A stretch of 36,325 nucleotides of DNA from positions 1 to 36,325 of the forward strand of contig JBJXHH010000182.1 of the NCBI GenBank assembly GCA_046160675.1. Direction: 5' to 3'. The position numbers were made by a program, and so were the translations under genes. The notes beneath the pieces were generated by a model. It was not told the DNA's origin. It saw only the letters and a list, made by a program, of their open reading frames with translations, and did not search any database. The DNA is from JACMJP01 sp046160675 (GTDB lineage Bacteria; Bacteroidota; Bacteroidia; Chitinophagales; BACL12). Position 1 is the first letter of the stretch. Each line of letters begins with the position of its first letter. This document shows, one piece after another, positions 7,206 to 15,772 of this stretch.

Positions 7206-10200
7206 TCAATTGTTTTTGCGCATGTTGTATTCCGTATTTCGTTCTTAATGCATCGAACTCTGCCTGGTAATTTTCTGCAGCGGCTGTATCACCGGATTTA
7301 TTTAACAAGTTGATTGCATTTGACAAACACCTTTCTGCATTTTGCTTGTCCTCATCCAGCACATTAGTCAAATCACCGCTCTTCACTAAAGAATAATAAT
7401 AATTTAGGTCGGCAATGCAAATTGGGGTAAGGGTATTGATAATATTTTTCATTTTTTTATCATTCCCGATGAGCTGGTAATAATTAGCAGCATTAATCAT
7501 ATTATAATCGAAAGGGAAACTACTTGCCGGAAACTTTTCCATCATCATATCCATAGTTTTTTCAGCTTTGTCTTTTTTCTCTTTACTTTCTTGTAATAGT
7601 TGGTCAGCTACTTCTTTTAATTCACTATTGGATGAATCTTTTTCTAACATTTGTTTTGCCTGTTGCTCAGCATTCATAGCGTCTCCTATTAGATCTCCTG
7701 CAAGTTTCTGATAGTTCATATACTTCGCTGTTAGTACACTGCCACGGGAAGATGATTCTACATTAATCTTATCGCCTTTTTCTATTCCACCATAGGTGAA
7801 AATGTTATTTGTTACTAACTGATCGTACATTACTTCCTGGCTTACTCCCTGGTCCATCCCTGTACCGCCATTCATTACGGGCACTAATTGCCAAACCATA
7901 CTGCGTTGTATAAAATACTTTTCAAGACCTAAATATGCATCTGGAGAAACCGTGATTGCAAAACAAATCGGGCGGCTTGAAATATTTGTAGCAACTATAT
8001 CAAGCACCATCAGATCATTCTTCAAAAGTGTTGAAGGTTTGAGATCAAAAGGCATTGAGCTTGTTATATCTTCCTTCATGCTTTCAGGAAGTATTGTACT
8101 GTTTGCTACTGCAGCGGAATCAACTGATACACTGAGTTTTCTTGTTGGAATGTAATTATCAGCTTCAGTTCCACGGTTTACGGAAATCATATCTGCAGGG
8201 TTATCACTTCCCATGAATTTTACAGCTTCCAGCAAATCAACAGTCCTGTTCAGATATTTGCTTTTGTTGTAAGACCGGATTGAATTTCTTTTATCTCCCA
8301 GAATTGTTTTGTAACCGAGTGTAAGATCTACATTACCTGCATCATTAGCAGCATGTCGCAACTGATTTATATACCAGTCGACCCCAAGTAGGCTGAGGTT
8401 TACAATACGAATATCCGTCCTTATCCCTTCTACTTCTTGTGCATACCAAAGCGGGTATGTATCATTATCACCTTGTGTAAACAAGATAGCGTTAGGGGGG
8501 CAGCTTTCAAGATAATTTCTTGCAAAATCCCGTGCGAAAGTTCTGTTACTGCGGTTATGATCATCCCAACCCTGCTGTGCCATGAGTGCCGGGGTTATAA
8601 GGCAAAGTACACCAATAAGTACAGCGAGCCCATAATCGCTTTTTAGGATTTTATTCGCCCCTAAAACAATTAGAGACAATATAGCTACTATAGCACCAAC
8701 ATAAACCATGTAAACAATAAAACTGTCTAAGTCATACATAGTTAAACCCATGAAGTACATGATGAGCATGGCTATGCCAGCATATAATAAATACTCTGTA
8801 AAGGTTTTTGTGTCTTTCTTTTTTGCAATATCAAACAATGCCAGAACACCAAAACCCACCCAAATGGCATATGCAAAAAAAGCACCCACTAAGCCGTAAT
8901 CTCTTTCTCTTGGTTCAACCGGTGGTTCATTAGAATTTATCAGGTTCATAAATCCCATAAAGACGAAAAACATGAGTATAACAAGAAACCCGTTCCTGTC
9001 TTTACGAAGTTGGTATACCATGCCTAAAAGACCGAGTATGAAGGGTAGCATATAAAAAGTATTTCTGCTGGGTGCATTTTTCTGGGCATCTGTCAGGTTT
9101 TGAATATGAGAATTTTTGAGTTTATCAACATTTTCTATCCCGCTTACCCAGTTTCCATTCAATTGCCCATCTTGCATATAGCCCTGTTCATCATTTTGCC
9201 TGCCTGAGAAATTCCACATGAAGTATCGCCAAAACATGTAGCCAATCTGGTACTCAAAGAAATACCGCATATTATCTGCCATGTTCGGCTCGTATGCATC
9301 CTGTTCAGCTTTAGTATTTAAACCGAGAAAATTATAATAAAGGTTTTCATGCCTTTGCTCTAATGATCCCATGCGGGGAAAAATCGTTTCTTTATTCCTT
9401 GCTTTTAGTAACTCTATTTGCGCATCATTTAATCCTGCTGACCTGAGTTCATTATCAGGCATATCATACACAATTTTAAAGTCATCGGACATTGCAATAT
9501 ATTCTTTCTCATCCGGTATCCTTCCCCAATGTTTTTTACCTGTATATTCTATATCTAACGGGGTGGCGGTAAAGTATGGGCCTTTTAAAAGATCTCTTGT
9601 GCCGTATTGCTCACGACGGAGGTATGAAAGGAAACTATTTACATCATTGATGCCGTTCATATTTATAACCGGCTCAGCTGAGGCCCTGATAAGCACCATT
9701 GCATTTGAACTCCAGCCAATAAGCAGCATGAGAAAACTCATTGCACAGATATAAACAATACGTTTCCCTTTTTTTGTGGCATACCATGTAAGATAAATAG
9801 TTCCGCCTAGCAGAAGTGCGCAGAAAAAGGCAACTCCCGAGTTAAACGGTAAACCGAAACCATTCACAAATGTTCTGTCAATGCCTGCTGCAAGGGCTAT
9901 AAGTTTATCAATAACTCCAAAAAGTATAATCCCTAAAACCAGAAAACTTACCCCAAGTGCTGCCCAAAATCCTTTTACAGAGTATTTATAGTTTTTGAAA
10001 TAATATATAAGACCCATGGCAGGAATTACCAGCAAACTGAGTAGGTGAACACCCATGCTCAAACCAATGGTAAGAAAAATGAATAATAACCATCGGTCAC
10101 CCTCCGGAGTGTTGGCTTTTTCCTCCCATTTTATCATAGCCCAAAATGTGAGCGCAAAGAAAAAAGTTGCCAGGGCATATACTTCACTTTCTACTGCGCT

Positions 10201-10617
10201 GAACCACCAGCTATCCATGAACGTACATGTTAATCCGCCCACTATTCCGGCCATCATTACCAATACCGTGTTTGCTTTTGTAACCTCAGTATCGCCAATG
10301 ATTATTTTACGGGCAAGCCTTGTAGTGATCCAAAAACAGAACAGCACTGCAAAAGCAGTTGAAAGAGCGGAAAAGAAATTCATCATTACCGGCACTTTCT
10401 CTGGCGAGGATGCAAAGAGAATAAATATCCTTCCTATCATCAGGAAGATAGGTGCACCGGGTGGGTGAACCACCTGAAGTTTATCTGCCGCAGCAGTAAA
10501 TTCACCACAATCCCACCAGCTTACACTTGCTTCCATGGTTAAGGTGTAAGAAATAAGTGCGACAAAGAATATTAACCAGCCTGTAATATTATTGATCTTG
10601 TTATAAGGCACCATCAT
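7192..10617 (-). CDS. DUF2723 (GT117-type) multispanning glycosyltransferase
   Basis: An 1141-residue inner-membrane protein. Near the N-terminus lies the DUF2723 signature SVSWWDCGEFTAAADKLQVV followed by HPPGAPIFLMIGRIF, the acidic-residue loop between the first membrane spans typical of GT-C fold enzymes. About a dozen hydrophobic spans follow up to residue ~690. The region around NAILFTQGDNDTYPLWYAQ begins a large soluble domain with a coiled-coil, TPR-like C-terminal tail. The family (PF11028, CAZy GT117) is related to human TMEM260, a protein O-mannosyltransferase. In Bacteroidetes it is a strong candidate for glycosylating exported proteins with a lipid-linked sugar donor, though the substrate here is not evident. 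Its stop codon overlaps rlmB. Met2 is an equally good start. Confidence 0.88.
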   Translation of the reverse strand: MMVPYNKINNITGWLIFFVALISYTLTMEASVSWWDCGEFTAAADKLQVVHPPGAPIFLMIGRIFILFASSPEKVPVMMNFFSALSTAFAVLFCFWITTRLARKIIIGDTEVTKANTVLVMMAGIVGGLTCTFMDSWWFSAVESEVYALATFFFALTFWAMIKWEEKANTPEGDRWLLFIFLTIGLSMGVHLLSLLVIPAMGLIYYFKNYKYSVKGFWAALGVSFLVLGIILFGVIDKLIALAAGIDRTFVNGFGLPFNSGVAFFCALLLGGTIYLTWYATKKGKRIVYICAMSFLMLLIGWSSNAMVLIRASAEPVINMNGINDVNSFLSYLRREQYGTRDLLKGPYFTATPLDIEYTGKKHWGRIPDEKEYIAMSDDFKIVYDMPDNELRSAGLNDAQIELLKARNKETIFPRMGSLEQRHENLYYNFLGLNTKAEQDAYEPNMADNMRYFFEYQIGYMFWRYFMWNFSGRQNDEQGYMQDGQLNGNWVSGIENVDKLKNSHIQNLTDAQKNAPSRNTFYMLPFILGLLGMVYQLRKDRNGFLVILMFFVFMGFMNLINSNEPPVEPRERDYGLVGAFFAYAIWVGFGVLALFDIAKKKDTKTFTEYLLYAGIAMLIMYFMGLTMYDLDSFIVYMVYVGAIVAILSLIVLGANKILKSDYGLAVLIGVLCLITPALMAQQGWDDHNRSNRTFARDFARNYLESCPPNAILFTQGDNDTYPLWYAQEVEGIRTDIRIVNLSLLGVDWYINQLRHAANDAGNVDLTLGYKTILGDKRNSIRSYNKSKYLNRTVDLLEAVKFMGSDNPADMISVNRGTEADNYIPTRKLSVSVDSAAVANSTILPESMKEDITSSMPFDLKPSTLLKNDLMVLDIVATNISSRPICFAITVSPDAYLGLEKYFIQRSMVWQLVPVMNGGTGMDQGVSQEVMYDQLVTNNIFTYGGIEKGDKINVESSSRGSVLTAKYMNYQKLAGDLIGDAMNAEQQAKQMLEKDSSNSELKEVADQLLQESKEKKDKAEKTMDMMMEKFPASSFPFDYNMINAANYYQLIGNDKKMKNIINTLTPICIADLNYYYSLVKSGDLTNVLDEDKQNAERCLSNAINLLNKSGDTAAAENYQAEFDALRTKYGIQHAQKQLNAPK

Positions 10618-10747
10618 GCTTTTTATTTGAGTTAGAACACCCGGGTTATGTTCGGGAAGCGGTAAAGTTAAAAATGAAATGTTGATTTTTGTGAGCGGGC
10701 TTCAAAGTGCACCTGTGGACTTGAATGCCTGACGCTGGAGGTATATT

Positions 10748-10755
10748 TAAATTTG
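10748..10755 (+). promoter_or_regulatory. Predicted -7 box for the RluA-family gene
   Basis: TAAATTTG, within TTAAATTTG, is identical to the boxes before pfkA and the TPR gene. It ends 49 nt before the first ATG. No convincing -33 element is seen; a TTG at 10721-10723 is 24 bp away, which is long. Confidence 0.35.
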
Positions 10756-10804
10756 TTAAAATGCCCGGAAAATTAGTATTTCTGGCAATTTTCAAAATTC
10801 TGAA

Positions 10805-11539
10805 ATGTTTCCTTTTTTTGACGGTCTAATGCATGTAGAAATCATTTATGAAGATAATTCAGTGCTTGTAGTAAATAAACCTCCGGGCATAGCAGTAATT
10901 CCCGAGCGGGATGCTGCCCTTCCTAGCTTACTGAAGAAACTGGAAAAGAGGTATGAGAAACTGTTTGTTGTACATAGGATTGATAAAGACACAAGCGGAG
11001 TGGTTTGTTTTGCAAAAACCGATTCAGCCCATAAAATCTTAAATGAACAGTTTGAAAAACACAATGTGAGGAAATTTTACAAAGCCATTGTTCAAGGAAA
11101 GATGATGAATAAGGAAGGGCAAGTCCGGTTTCCTATTAATATCCACCCTACAAAACCGAACAGGATGGTAACTCACCCGAAAGGGAAACCTTCACTCACT
11201 CATTTCCAGGTAGAAGAGGAATTTAAACATGCTTCTCTGCTTAATGTTGAGATTAAGACCGGACGAACTCACCAGGTACGGGTACATTTAGCCGCTATTG
11301 GTAATCCCTTGCTGGTTGATGAAACTTATGCCAACACAACTGGTTTTTATCTTTCTACCATAAAAAAAAATTATAAACCCGCCGGCGAAGAAAAACCTGT
11401 TATAACAAGGCTTACTCTCCATGCCTCTGAACTTCACTTTTATCACCCGGTTACAAATGAAGTAGTAATTTGTAAAAGTGAAATGCCTGAAGATTTACAA
11501 ATAGTGCTTAAGTTATTAAGGAAGTGGGATGCAAAATAA
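10805..11539 (+). CDS. RluA-family pseudouridine synthase
   Basis: Isomerises uridine to pseudouridine in rRNA or tRNA. The 244-aa protein has the RluA catalytic motif HRIDKDTSGVV at residues 57-67 with catalytic Asp60, the N-terminal YEDNSVLVVNKPPG strand, and the C-terminal GRTHQVRVHLAAIGNPLLVDETY binding loop. No S4 RNA-binding domain precedes it, so it is of the RluA/RluC-short type rather than RluD. The ATG at 10805 gives MFPFFDGLMHVEI; an ATG at 10829 (MHVEIIYED) fits the family N-terminus better, and either may be used. It is divergent from the GT117 gene with a 187-bp gap. The exact RNA target cannot be read from the sequence. Confidence 0.92.
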   Translation: MFPFFDGLMHVEIIYEDNSVLVVNKPPGIAVIPERDAALPSLLKKLEKRYEKLFVVHRIDKDTSGVVCFAKTDSAHKILNEQFEKHNVRKFYKAIVQGKMMNKEGQVRFPINIHPTKPNRMVTHPKGKPSLTHFQVEEEFKHASLLNVEIKTGRTHQVRVHLAAIGNPLLVDETYANTTGFYLSTIKKNYKPAGEEKPVITRLTLHASELHFYHPVTNEVVICKSEMPEDLQIVLKLLRKWDAK

Positions 11540-11548
11540 TAGATTACC

Positions 11549-11574
11549 TTAACAAATATTTTTGTTAATTTTTT
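11549..11574 (+). terminator. AT-rich intrinsic terminator after the RluA-family gene
   Basis: TTAACAAA and TTTGTTAA form a perfect 8-bp stem with loop TATT, followed by six T. The stem is weak because it is A/U-rich. The loop and right arm also contain TATTTTTG (11557-11564), a match to TAnnTTTG placed 26 nt before the next ATG, so the site may be both terminator and promoter. Confidence 0.5.
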
Positions 11575-11590
11575 ACAATTTTGTTTCATT

Positions 11591-12202
11591 ATGTCTGGAA
11601 GATCAAAACAAATAGATGCTTACATCTCTAAAGCCCAAGTTTTTGCAAAGCCAATCTTACAACACCTCCGGGATGTTGTTCATAAGGCATGCCCAGCCGC
11701 AGAAGAAAAAATGAAATGGGGTTTTCCTCATTTTGATTACAAGGGAAAGATGATGTGCAGCATGGCTGCATTTAAAAATCATTGTGCCTTTGGTTTCTGG
11801 AAAGCCAGCCTGATAGATGAACGACTTGTAGCTGAAGCAAAAACGGAATCGGCAATGGGGCATCTTGGTAAAATTACTTCTGTAAAAGACCTGCCTTCAG
11901 AAAAACAATTAATCACATGGATAATGAAAGCGGTGAAACTTAATGATGAAGGAATTGTAATAGCCAAAAAACCAGTAGAAAAGATAAAAAAAGTGTTAGT
12001 GGTTCCAAAGGAACTTGCATCAGCCCTTGAAAAGAATAGGAAGGCAAAAGATGTGTTTGAAAATTTTCCCTATTCCCACAAAAAAGAATACATTGAATGG
12101 ATAACTGAAGCAAAAACGGAGGCGACAAGAAACAGACGCATTGCTACTACCCTGGAATGGGTTGCAAAGGGTAAAGACCGGAACTGGAAATACAGGAAGT
12201 AA
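11591..12202 (+). CDS. YdeI family protein (DUF1801 + OmdA-like domains)
   Basis: A 203-aa cytosolic protein. Residues about 15-120 are a DUF1801 (YdhG-like) domain with KMKWGFPHFDYKGKMMCSMAAFKNHCAFGFW. Residues about 135-203 are the OmdA/bacteriocin-protection type C-terminal domain with VPKELASALEKN, FPYSHKKEYIEWI and EAKTEATRNRRIATTLEWVAKG. This two-domain arrangement is the standard YdeI/OmpD-associated family architecture. The biochemical activity of the family is not established; links to stress and peptide resistance are reported for relatives. A GNAT acetyltransferase gene starts 16 bp downstream, so the two likely form one transcript. Confidence 0.88.
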   Translation: MSGRSKQIDAYISKAQVFAKPILQHLRDVVHKACPAAEEKMKWGFPHFDYKGKMMCSMAAFKNHCAFGFWKASLIDERLVAEAKTESAMGHLGKITSVKDLPSEKQLITWIMKAVKLNDEGIVIAKKPVEKIKKVLVVPKELASALEKNRKAKDVFENFPYSHKKEYIEWITEAKTEATRNRRIATTLEWVAKGKDRNWKYRK

Positions 12203-12218
12203 TACAGGGAGATAAATA

Positions 12219-12686
12219 ATGATACATAACGAAGTTAAAATTCTTGATTTTAAGCCTGAGTATGCGAAACATTTTTATGCACTGAACCATGCCTGGATAA
12301 AAAAGTATTTTGTGATGGAAGAGATGGATCATAAAACCCTGGAACATGCACAGGAGTATATTATTGATAAAGGCGGGCAGATTATTTTTGCTGAATTGGA
12401 AGGTAAGATTGTTGGCTGTTGCGCATTACTTAAAGTAAATGAGGGTTTGTATGAACTTGCAAAAATGGCTGTTGATCCAGCATCACAGGGCAAGCATATC
12501 GGCTTCCTATTGGGAGAAGCAGTAATAGCAAAAGCAAAAACCCTTGGGGCAAAAAAATTGTTTTTAGAAAGTAACTCAAAATTAACTCCTGCAATTAATC
12601 TATACAGGAAACTCGGTTTTAAAGAATTGCCTTTTCATCCATCTGAATATGCAAGATGCAATGTTCAGATGGAGTTGGAATTATAA
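12219..12686 (+). CDS. GNAT-family N-acetyltransferase
   Basis: Transfers acetyl from acetyl-CoA to an amine on an unidentified substrate. The 155-aa protein has the full GNAT fold. The acetyl-CoA pyrophosphate loop is seen as VDPASQGKHIGFLLGEAVIAKA (motif A, the usual Q-x-x-G-x-G/A region). It is followed by LFLESNSKLTPAINLYRKLGF, the typical 'N...A..LY.K.GF' motif B. The preceding beta strands contain IVGCCALLKVNEGLYELAKMAV. It lies 16 bp after the YdeI-type gene, apparently cotranscribed. Its stop codon overlaps by 6 nt the end of the convergent M1 peptidase gene. Confidence 0.9.
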   Translation: MIHNEVKILDFKPEYAKHFYALNHAWIKKYFVMEEMDHKTLEHAQEYIIDKGGQIIFAELEGKIVGCCALLKVNEGLYELAKMAVDPASQGKHIGFLLGEAVIAKAKTLGAKKLFLESNSKLTPAINLYRKLGFKELPFHPSEYARCNVQMELEL

Positions 12687-15680
12687 CTTACGCAAAACTT
12701 CAAAAGGGTTGATTTTATTCAGGTTGATCATGAAGGTAAGCTGGTCGCCAAATATTTCAGCTTCAGTTTCAAGAAAATCGCTTTTTATTATTGTATAATA
12801 AACTTCAAAGACATCGTTTGCCAGGCTTACCATAACTCCCGCATCATAAATCGTTTTTTCGTCATCAGAAACAGCTGAAGGATTTAAAGCAACATCACCA
12901 AATAATGCAAAAGGTGTCCTCGGGATTGCAAACTCAAGGTTTGCGGCAAGTAAATAATCTGTTGCGTTTCCGGCATTCACTTTCATAAACCCGTCCCTCT
13001 TCATGAGCTGGTTGTCGTAATAGCTTTGATATTGATTTCTGCCGAAGAAAATTTCATCGTATAAAAAATCTTCAAACCCATTAGGGCCGCCGACAGTAAA
13101 AGAATACCTTTCGTTCCCTTCGGTTTCACCCAGGAAAATACCGGCAAACAAACGAACAGTTATCCCTTTTTTACTTTTGGGATAGTTTACCAGGAAATTT
13201 CCCTCCGCACTTACTCTTGTAAAACCATCGCCCAATAAGCCGGTTACATTTGCTGACCAGGGGAATAAAATCCGTTTCTGTGTTATGTCATACCTGATTT
13301 CATTATACATGTTAAAGTCCAGGTTGTTTGAATCACTCAGAACAATTTCATCTTCTTCATCTATCAGCAAATTTCTTAATGTTACTGTTTGGAGGGGAGA
13401 GGTCCTCAAGCTTTTTCTCCTGATATCAAACTGCAATTTATTTTCAATTTTTGTGTAATCATAAAATTCAGATGAAGAAAGTTCAGCGCTGTCAGTTTCC
13501 AGTTTCTCATAATAAGTATAATTAAAAAGGGAGGAACTGATACGCCAGCGACTGGCAAATCCATTCGACGGATAAATGTTCAAGCCGACACTGCCTTGCC
13601 CACTTACGTTTTTTGACCCGAATGCATACATGGGCGCAAACACATATTCCAGTTTGGGCATAGGGAATGTTGAATTGTATAATGCAAGCCCGAGCATAAA
13701 ACCGTCATTTGCATTTCCTCCCAAAATCGGTGAATAATATATGCTTGTTCGATCAGGATTATCAAAAATATTTGTCAAAAATTTTACCTGGAGTGGTTCA
13801 AGGCTCCTGAAAATTCCTGTTGTTTTTACTGTATTGTTTTCTTTTTCATATTCAGGTATTATTCCATTTGCATCAATTTTTACATGTGTTATGTTATCGG
13901 CTTTTTTCTTGCTCAGGTAAATAGCTTGCGTTCCGGTAAAGCCCCTTTGCCAGTCAGTTCTCACAATGCTGTCACCTATCATTTGTGAGATGGGAAAAGG
14001 CGCTACCAAATCAGTCTTATTGGTTACACGAACTACTATTGATGTAATGCCCACCTGTATATCGCTTATTTTATAATCCAGGCTTCTGTCTTCTTTCAGT
14101 ATGCCGTTAAAAAACCAATCCAGTTTTTCGCCTGTTTCTTCTTCAAATGTTTTTTGGAGATCTTCCGGATAGGGGTGTTTCATTTTCCATTCTTTGAAAA
14201 ACATTCCCATAGCCCTGTCGAAATTATTTTGCCCCAGGAAAGCTGCAAGGTATTTCATGTAATATGCGGTTTTCATATATACAACCGCTCCATAATTAAA
14301 ACTTGAAAACTCGGTTGCCGGTAGTGCATTTGCTTGTGACTGATTTGTTTTTTCCATCGCCCCGTTCAGGAGAGAAGTAGCTTCTGACAGAGTGTAAGCA
14401 TCTAACACTTCTTGCGGAACAGGAAAACCTCCTAACACAGATTCCAAAGTTTTGCCGGGATAATACTTTTCCATGTACCTGTGCTCATAGTATGAATTGA
14501 TTCCTTCATCCATCCAGGGAAATTCCCTTTCATTAAATCCGAACATACCATAGAACCAGTTATGCCCAACTTCATGTGTGATCACTTCATCCAGTAATAA
14601 CCCCGTTCCGCTATTTCCAATAATTGTAATTGTAGGATATTCCATACCTGATCCTGCACTCAGTGCCCCTTCCAGTGCCTGGCAAACATTCCACTGGTAT
14701 TCCCCTACCCAGTCAGAATAATTTAAAACAGCACGATTAAGGTATTCAATGCTTTTCATCCAAAGATTTGCTTCCAGGTCAGTGAAGTATGCATATGTTT
14801 TCACAACTTTTTCGGAGTACGGCATTTTTACCTCTCCGCTTAATACATGAAATCGTTTATCAGCAAACCATGCAAAGTCATGTGTGTTTTCCAGTTTGTA
14901 TTGAATAGTTTTTGTTTCTGAAGAAGAAGGTGGAAAGCTAAGATCTTTTTTATCGGTAGACATGATTCGGGTTTTCTCAGCCAGCTTATCTAAAAACTCA
15001 ATTTCGCTTTGTGTTTGCAGGTCGCCGCTTGCTGCTACAACATAGTTTGCGGGCAAGGTAATATTCACAATAAAGTTTCCAAACTCTGAATAAAATTCTC
15101 CCTGGTTCAGGTAGGGCATTGGGTGCCAACCATTCTTATCGTACACTGCAGGCTTAGGATACCATTGTGTGATCTGATATGCATTTTCACTATGCCCCAG
15201 TCTTGAAAAATCTGATGAAGGGATTTTTACCCGAAAAGGAGTAGTAATGGTGATTTTCCCGCCGCTTTTTAAAGGTTGATCCAACGGAAGTTTCGCTATA
15301 TCAATATTTTGCTGATCATATTCCAATTGAACTGGATTACCATTTACCTTGAAATCCAATCCATCTATATATCCTCGCTCATCGGGTTTTGCCGCATAAA
15401 AATCAATACTTCTGTTCTCAATCTCCTGTTTTGCAAAAGCTGTAGAGTTGTTCTTATATGCGTTGGGCCACAAGTGTATATAAATAAAATTCAACTCATC
15501 TGGGGAATTGTTTGTGTATTGCATTGTAATATCAGCATCCAATTCATGTTTCACATCGTCTAATGATACATTTATCACATAATCAACATTTTGTTGCCAA
15601 TAACCTTGTGCACTGGCGATAGGAAAAAGTAAGAGATTCGTTAACACAAAAACGAACGTAAAAAGAAGCACTCTGAGCAT
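12681..15680 (-). CDS. M1-family zinc metallopeptidase with outer-membrane-barrel-like C-terminus
   Basis: A predicted exported aminopeptidase-like enzyme of 999 aa from the ATG at 15678-15680. That start is preferred to the longer frame (to 15749) because it begins a clean signal peptide (MLRVLLFTFVFVLTNLLLFP, cleavage near ASAQG). The catalytic centre is HEVGH at residues 369-373 with the third zinc ligand Glu392 in WMDEGIN, exactly 18 residues later, as in gluzincins. GSGMEY at 343-348 replaces the GAMEN exopeptidase motif. The last roughly 400 residues alternate short amphipathic strands and turns (WRISSSLFNYTYYE, VRLFAGIFLGE, NEIRYDITQKRILF, GGPNGFEDF) and look like a bacterial surface-antigen type beta-barrel. 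I infer a peptidase displayed on the outer membrane. The end overlaps the convergent GNAT gene by 6 nt. Confidence 0.88.
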   Translation of the reverse strand: MLRVLLFTFVFVLTNLLLFPIASAQGYWQQNVDYVINVSLDDVKHELDADITMQYTNNSPDELNFIYIHLWPNAYKNNSTAFAKQEIENRSIDFYAAKPDERGYIDGLDFKVNGNPVQLEYDQQNIDIAKLPLDQPLKSGGKITITTPFRVKIPSSDFSRLGHSENAYQITQWYPKPAVYDKNGWHPMPYLNQGEFYSEFGNFIVNITLPANYVVAASGDLQTQSEIEFLDKLAEKTRIMSTDKKDLSFPPSSSETKTIQYKLENTHDFAWFADKRFHVLSGEVKMPYSEKVVKTYAYFTDLEANLWMKSIEYLNRAVLNYSDWVGEYQWNVCQALEGALSAGSGMEYPTITIIGNSGTGLLLDEVITHEVGHNWFYGMFGFNEREFPWMDEGINSYYEHRYMEKYYPGKTLESVLGGFPVPQEVLDAYTLSEATSLLNGAMEKTNQSQANALPATEFSSFNYGAVVYMKTAYYMKYLAAFLGQNNFDRAMGMFFKEWKMKHPYPEDLQKTFEEETGEKLDWFFNGILKEDRSLDYKISDIQVGITSIVVRVTNKTDLVAPFPISQMIGDSIVRTDWQRGFTGTQAIYLSKKKADNITHVKIDANGIIPEYEKENNTVKTTGIFRSLEPLQVKFLTNIFDNPDRTSIYYSPILGGNANDGFMLGLALYNSTFPMPKLEYVFAPMYAFGSKNVSGQGSVGLNIYPSNGFASRWRISSSLFNYTYYEKLETDSAELSSSEFYDYTKIENKLQFDIRRKSLRTSPLQTVTLRNLLIDEEDEIVLSDSNNLDFNMYNEIRYDITQKRILFPWSANVTGLLGDGFTRVSAEGNFLVNYPKSKKGITVRLFAGIFLGETEGNERYSFTVGGPNGFEDFLYDEIFFGRNQYQSYYDNQLMKRDGFMKVNAGNATDYLLAANLEFAIPRTPFALFGDVALNPSAVSDDEKTIYDAGVMVSLANDVFEVYYTIIKSDFLETEAEIFGDQLTFMINLNKINPFEVLRKL

Positions 15681-15700
15681 AGCCTGATTTTTGATGTTTG

Positions 15701-15708
15701 CAAAGATA
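15701..15708 (-). promoter_or_regulatory. Predicted -7 box for the M1 peptidase
   Basis: On the minus strand TATCTTTG matches TAnnTTTG and ends 20 nt before the chosen ATG at 15680, which also supports that start over the longer frame. A TTG on the same strand 21 bp upstream is a weak -33 candidate. Confidence 0.4.
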
Positions 15709-15760
15709 AATGTAAGAGTCCAAGTAAAACAACATAAACGACGAAGCATTGTAAAACCCT

Positions 15761-15768
15761 TAAATTTG
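15761..15768 (+). promoter_or_regulatory. Predicted -7 box of the TPR gene, nearly leaderless
   Basis: TAAATTTG lies only 4 nt before the ATG at 15773. If it is the -7 element, transcription would begin at or next to the start codon, giving a leaderless message. The context TTAAATTTGCA is identical to that before pfkA. Confidence 0.4.
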
Positions 15769-15772
15769 CATT

